Assembly (NCBI RefSeq): GCF_000745265.1
Contig: NZ_JQNN01000001.1
Location: 3,968,001-4,032,000, forward strand
DNA from: Massilia sp. 9096
GTDB taxonomy: Bacteria; Pseudomonadota; Gammaproteobacteria; Burkholderiales; Burkholderiaceae_D
Direction: 5' to 3'
Length of the DNA: 64,000 nucleotides
Shown here: positions 61,295-64,000 of the stretch, piece after piece
Layout: every line of letters begins with the position of its first letter
Numbering within the stretch: position 1 is the stretch's first letter
Notes under the pieces: generated by a model
What the model was told of the DNA's origin: nothing
What the model saw: the letters and a program-made list of their open reading frames with translations, nothing else
Database searches by the model: none
Position numbers and translations under genes: made by a program

Positions 61295-61309
61295 GCAAGC
61301 GGCGTGCCA
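61295..61309 (-). promoter_or_regulatory. Sigma-54 (-24/-12) promoter of exaC
   Basis: The minus strand reads TGGCACGCCGCTTGC, matching TGGCACG-N4-TTGC completely. It lies 65 bases before the exaC ATG. Inverted repeats at 61381-61407 (TGCGCC/GGCGCA) and 61413-61426 (TCCGCT/AGCGGA), roughly 75-120 bases further upstream, are candidate activator sites. Confidence 0.85.
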
Positions 61310-61479
61310 GGCCCGAATGGTGCTTCTCCGCAGGGCGGATGCCCGCATTCCCCAGCGGCGCTGTCTCGCAGCGGAACAACTGCGCCAAAACGTGACAACC
61401 GGGCGCAACACTTCCGCTCAAGCGGACAGCAGCTTCCCTGCGCCAGGGGTATAGTGCGTGCCAAATTATTGGAGAGATA

Positions 61480-63597
61480 ATGAAACGACATGCTCTTGGT
61501 TTGAACGTTCTCGCGGCGCTGTCCGCCATGGCGCCGTTGCTCGCCCAAGGCCAGGACGCGTCGGCCACGCCCGCCAACGTGGTCGTGGTGACCGGCAGCC
61601 GCACCGAGCACGCGGCGTTCGATCTGCCGGCTTCGGTCGACGTGGTCGATGCCAGCCAGATCGGCGCGGCCCAGCCGCGCGTCAACGCGTCCGAAGCGCT
61701 GGCGGCGGTGCCGGGCGTGGTGGTCCAGAACCGCCAGAACTATGCGCAGGACCTGCAGATCTCGTCGCGCGGCTTCGGTGCGCGCTCGCAGTTCGGCGTG
61801 CGCGGCGTGCGCCTGATCGCCGACGGCATCCCGGCCACCATGCCCGACGGCCAGGGCCAGGCCGCCACGTTCGACCTCGACCTGGCCGACCGCATCGAGG
61901 TGCTGCGCGGTCCCTTCTCTGCGCTGTACGGCAACCACTCGGGCGGCGTCATCCAGCTCTTTACGCGCGATCCGTCGGCGACGCCGACGGTGGACGTCGA
62001 CGTCAGCGGCGGCAGCTACGGCATGCACAAGACCGACGTCAACGCGAGCGGCACCAGCGACGGTCTCGGCTACCTGATCGACGCCTCGCGCTTCGATACC
62101 GATGGCTACCGCGCCCACAGCGCGGCCCGGCGCGACCAGGGCTACGCCAAGCTGGTCACCGCGCCGACCAAGGACAGCCGCCTGACCATCGTCGCGGGCG
62201 GCTTGTCGCAGCACGACACCCAGGATCCGCTCGGCGTCACCTACGCTACCTGGCAGCGCGACCCGCGCGCCGGCGAGACCGACACCACCGATCCGCAAAA
62301 CCCGCAGCGCACGCTGGCGGACCGCTACAACACGAGAAAAAGCATCGACCACGAGCAGGCCGGCGCGACCTGGGAACAGCGCTTCGGCGGCGACCGGCTG
62401 CGCATCACCGCGTACGGCGGCGAGCGCCACGTGGTGCAGTACCAGTCGTTCTCGAAAGCCTTCCAGGCCCCGCCCGGCAGTTCCGGCGGCGTGGTCGACT
62501 TCGACCGCGACTTCGAAGGCATCGACGCCAACTGGTATATGGCGCGCCCGCTGCTGGACGGCACGCTGCGCACCACGGTCGGCCTGGAGCTCGGCCGCTC
62601 GAGCGATGCGCGCACCGGCTACGAGAACTTCGTCGGCAACCAGTTCGGCGTGAAGGGCAAACTGCGCCGCGACGAGACCGATGACGTCAACAACACCGAC
62701 CCGTACGCGCAGTTCGAGTGGGAGATCGACCGCTGGCTGCTGACCGCCGGCCTGCGCTACAGCCAGGTGCGCTTCGACGTCGAAGACCACTATCTGGCCA
62801 ATGGCAACGACAGCGGCAGCGTCGACTACCGCCACACGACACCCCTGCTCGGCGCGCTGTACAAGATCAATCCGAATCTGAACGTGTACGCCAGCGCGGC
62901 GCGCGGCTTCGAGACGCCGACGCTGAACGAGGTGTTTTACTCCGGCACCGGCGGCGGCTTCAATTTCGGGCTCGCGGCGGCCAAGAGCACGCACCTGGAG
63001 GTGGGCGCCAAGGCGATCCTCGGCGAGGCGGTGCGCGTGAACGCGGCCGTGTTCCAGGTGAAGACGAGCGACGAGCTGGTGGTCGACAGTTCGTCGTCGG
63101 GCCGCACCAGCTACCGCAATGCCAGCTCGACCCTGCGCCAGGGCCTGGAAGTGGCGGCCGACGCGCAATGGTGGCGCAACTGGAATGCCCGGCTCGCACT
63201 GACCCTGCTGCGCGCCGTGTATGACGCGCCGTTCACGAATGTGCTGGAGGGCAGCCGCCTGCCGGGCGTGCCCAACGCCACCCTGTACGGCGAATTCGGC
63301 TGGAAGGATTCGTTGGAACACTTTGGCGCGGCATTGGAGACGGTCGCCAACACCAAGATGTACCCGGACGACGCCAACCAGGCGCAGCCCGCGCCCGGCT
63401 ATGCGATCGCCAACCTGCGCGTGCAGGCGCAACAGCAGTTCGGCCCGTGGCACCTGAAAGCGTATGGCCGGGTGAACAACCTGTTCGACCGCGACTATAT
63501 CGGCTCGGTCATCGTCGGCGACAGCAACCGCCGCTATTACGAAGGCGCGCCGGGGCGCAACTGGGTACTCGGCGCCAGCGCGCGCTACGCGTTCTGA
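61480..63597 (+). CDS. pqqU: TonB-dependent receptor, PqqU (YncD)-like
   Basis: This is an outer-membrane receptor of 705 residues with a signal peptide (MAPLLAQGQ cleavage region), plug domain and 22-strand barrel ending in ARYAF. The plug and barrel are strikingly like E. coli YncD, now known as PQQ receptor Pqq[61 protein letters not shown] and [20 protein letters not shown]. The ATG has GGAG 6 bases upstream and a TATAGT at 61450-61455 may be the -10. It is divergent from the aldehyde dehydrogenase, which fits supply of PQQ to a quinoprotein alcohol dehydrogenase encoded elsewhere. Confidence 0.88.
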   Translation: MKRHALGLNVLAALSAMAPLLAQGQDASATPANVVVVTGSRTEHAAFDLPASVDVVDASQIGAAQPRVNASEALAAVPGVVVQNRQNYAQDLQISSRGFGARSQFGVRGVRLIADGIPATMPDGQGQAATFDLDLADRIEVLRGPFSALYGNHSGGVIQLFTRDPSATPTVDVDVSGGSYGMHKTDVNASGTSDGLGYLIDASRFDTDGYRAHSAARRDQGYAKLVTAPTKDSRLTIVAGGLSQHDTQDPLGVTYATWQRDPRAGETDTTDPQNPQRTLADRYNTRKSIDHEQAGATWEQRFGGDRLRITAYGGERHVVQYQSFSKAFQAPPGSSGGVVDFDRDFEGIDANWYMARPLLDGTLRTTVGLELGRSSDARTGYENFVGNQFGVKGKLRRDETDDVNNTDPYAQFEWEIDRWLLTAGLRYSQVRFDVEDHYLANGNDSGSVDYRHTTPLLGALYKINPNLNVYASAARGFETPTLNEVFYSGTGGGFNFGLAAAKSTHLEVGAKAILGEAVRVNAAVFQVKTSDELVVDSSSSGRTSYRNASSTLRQGLEVAADAQWWRNWNARLALTLLRAVYDAPFTNVLEGSRLPGVPNATLYGEFGWKDSLEHFGAALETVANTKMYPDDANQAQPAPGYAIANLRVQAQQQFGPWHLKAYGRVNNLFDRDYIGSVIVGDSNRRYYEGAPGRNWVLGASARYAF

Positions 63598-64000
63598 TCA
63601 AGCGGTTCGGGCCGCGCGTCGATGACGGCGCGCGCGCCCGGATACAGGCGTTCGAAGACGGCGCCGATCACCTTGGCAAGCGTATCGGTCACGGCCTGGG
63701 CGGCTGCGGCCGGGTCGGGCGCGGCGCGCACGGTCTGCCACAAACGTTCCGGGTCGGGGCAATGCATCTGCACCGCATCCTCGACCGCCGCCTGCCAGAA
63801 CGGCGGCGCCTCCCCTTCGACGAAGTTGCCGCGTCCGCGTCCGAAGTGGGCGACGGCCAGGTAGCGCAGCACGCTGCTGATCAGGAGTGTCCGCAGGAAG
63901 GCGGGCGCGAACTGCACGCTCGGCTGGTTGCGGTCGGTCGTGGTATTGAACCCCCAGGCGGCGCCGGCCATCGTCAATGCGCCGACGATGGCGCCCAGCA
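63585..64000 (-). CDS. Unrecognised protein with N-terminal hydrophobic segment (partial)
   Basis: The frame is open through the right edge of the window, so the start is outside. About 137 residues are visible. The visible N-side [18 protein letters not shown] looks like a glycine-rich membrane segment, followed by [24 protein letters not shown], then a soluble alpha-helical C-terminal part ([32 protein letters not shown]). An internal ATG at 63971 is possible as a start. The 3' end overlaps the pqqU stop by 13 bases in a convergent arrangement. No family was recognised. Confidence 0.55.
   Translation of the reverse strand, partial: LGAIVGALTMAGAAWGFNTTTDRNQPSVQFAPAFLRTLLISSVLRYLAVAHFGRGRGNFVEGEAPPFWQAAVEDAVQMHCPDPERLWQTVRAAPDPAAAAQAVTDTLAKVIGAVFERLYPGARAVIDARPEPLDQNA

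Overview
This window looks like chromosomal sequence from a high-GC betaproteobacterium of the Oxalobacteraceae (Burkholderiales), most likely Massilia or a close relative. The reasons are the betaproteobacterial 16S/23S sequence with a 16S-Ile-Ala-23S-5S layout, the queA-tgt-yajC-secD-secF cluster, the 180-kDa class NAD-glutamate dehydrogenase and the strong G/C bias at third positions. The genus is an inference, because no alignment was run.

Layout. 1-1249 is a truncated amino-acid permease, followed by a GIN-domain lipoprotein and an Old-Yellow-Enzyme type flavin oxidoreductase. 3560-16857 is a complete arginine succinyltransferase (AST) catabolic locus on the minus strand. In transcription order it reads AraC-type regulator argR, astC, aruF, aruG(astA), astD, astB, a giant NAD-glutamate dehydrogenase gdhB, astE. 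gdhB lies inside the pathway that makes its substrate, and a TGTCGC-N8-AA element next to a TATAAT box precedes astC. A DMT exporter, a small conserved protein and an HDOD protein follow. 19150-19425 holds two tandem RNA-like units that share a perfect 40-nt core and each end in an intrinsic terminator. 19541-25247 is secF-secD-yajC-tgt-queA, divergent from recG.

27587-29491 carries three paralogous small secreted Lys/Ala-rich proteins that resemble acid-shock protein Asr. Two of them have an identical-architecture array of four TGTAAGC-like half-sites upstream. Next come a tight pyrC-DUF3025-oxidoreductase-yggL operon, a solitary GltL-type ATPase, a dicarboxylate/amino-acid symporter, a periplasmic asparaginase, Kdo hydroxylase, an Atm1-type ABC exporter, a YciA-type thioesterase, a phoD remnant, two tandem long-chain acyl-CoA ligases, a zinc aminopeptidase lipoprotein, a molybdopterin oxidoreductase, an M20 amidohydrolase, a 3-hydroxyisobutyrate-dehydrogenase-like enzyme, PagL and a DHA2 drug exporter. 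The exporter is followed by an isoamylase C-terminal remnant.

51636-57181 is a complete rRNA operon on the minus strand with its promoter, boxA elements and terminator. Beyond it lies an alcohol/aldehyde module. It has an AcoR-type sigma-54 activator broken by a 1-base deletion and an amber codon, a DUF779 protein, and an ExaC/AcoD-type aldehyde dehydrogenase with a near-perfect -24/-12 promoter. A TonB receptor strongly resembling the PQQ receptor PqqU (YncD) is next to it. The window ends inside an unrecognised membrane-protein-like gene.

Main themes are amino-acid catabolism (AST, GDH, asparaginase, permeases), envelope modification (KdoO, PagL, secreted basic proteins), and gene decay (acoR, phoD and isoamylase remnants). 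No transposase, phage, CRISPR array or defence system was recognised.
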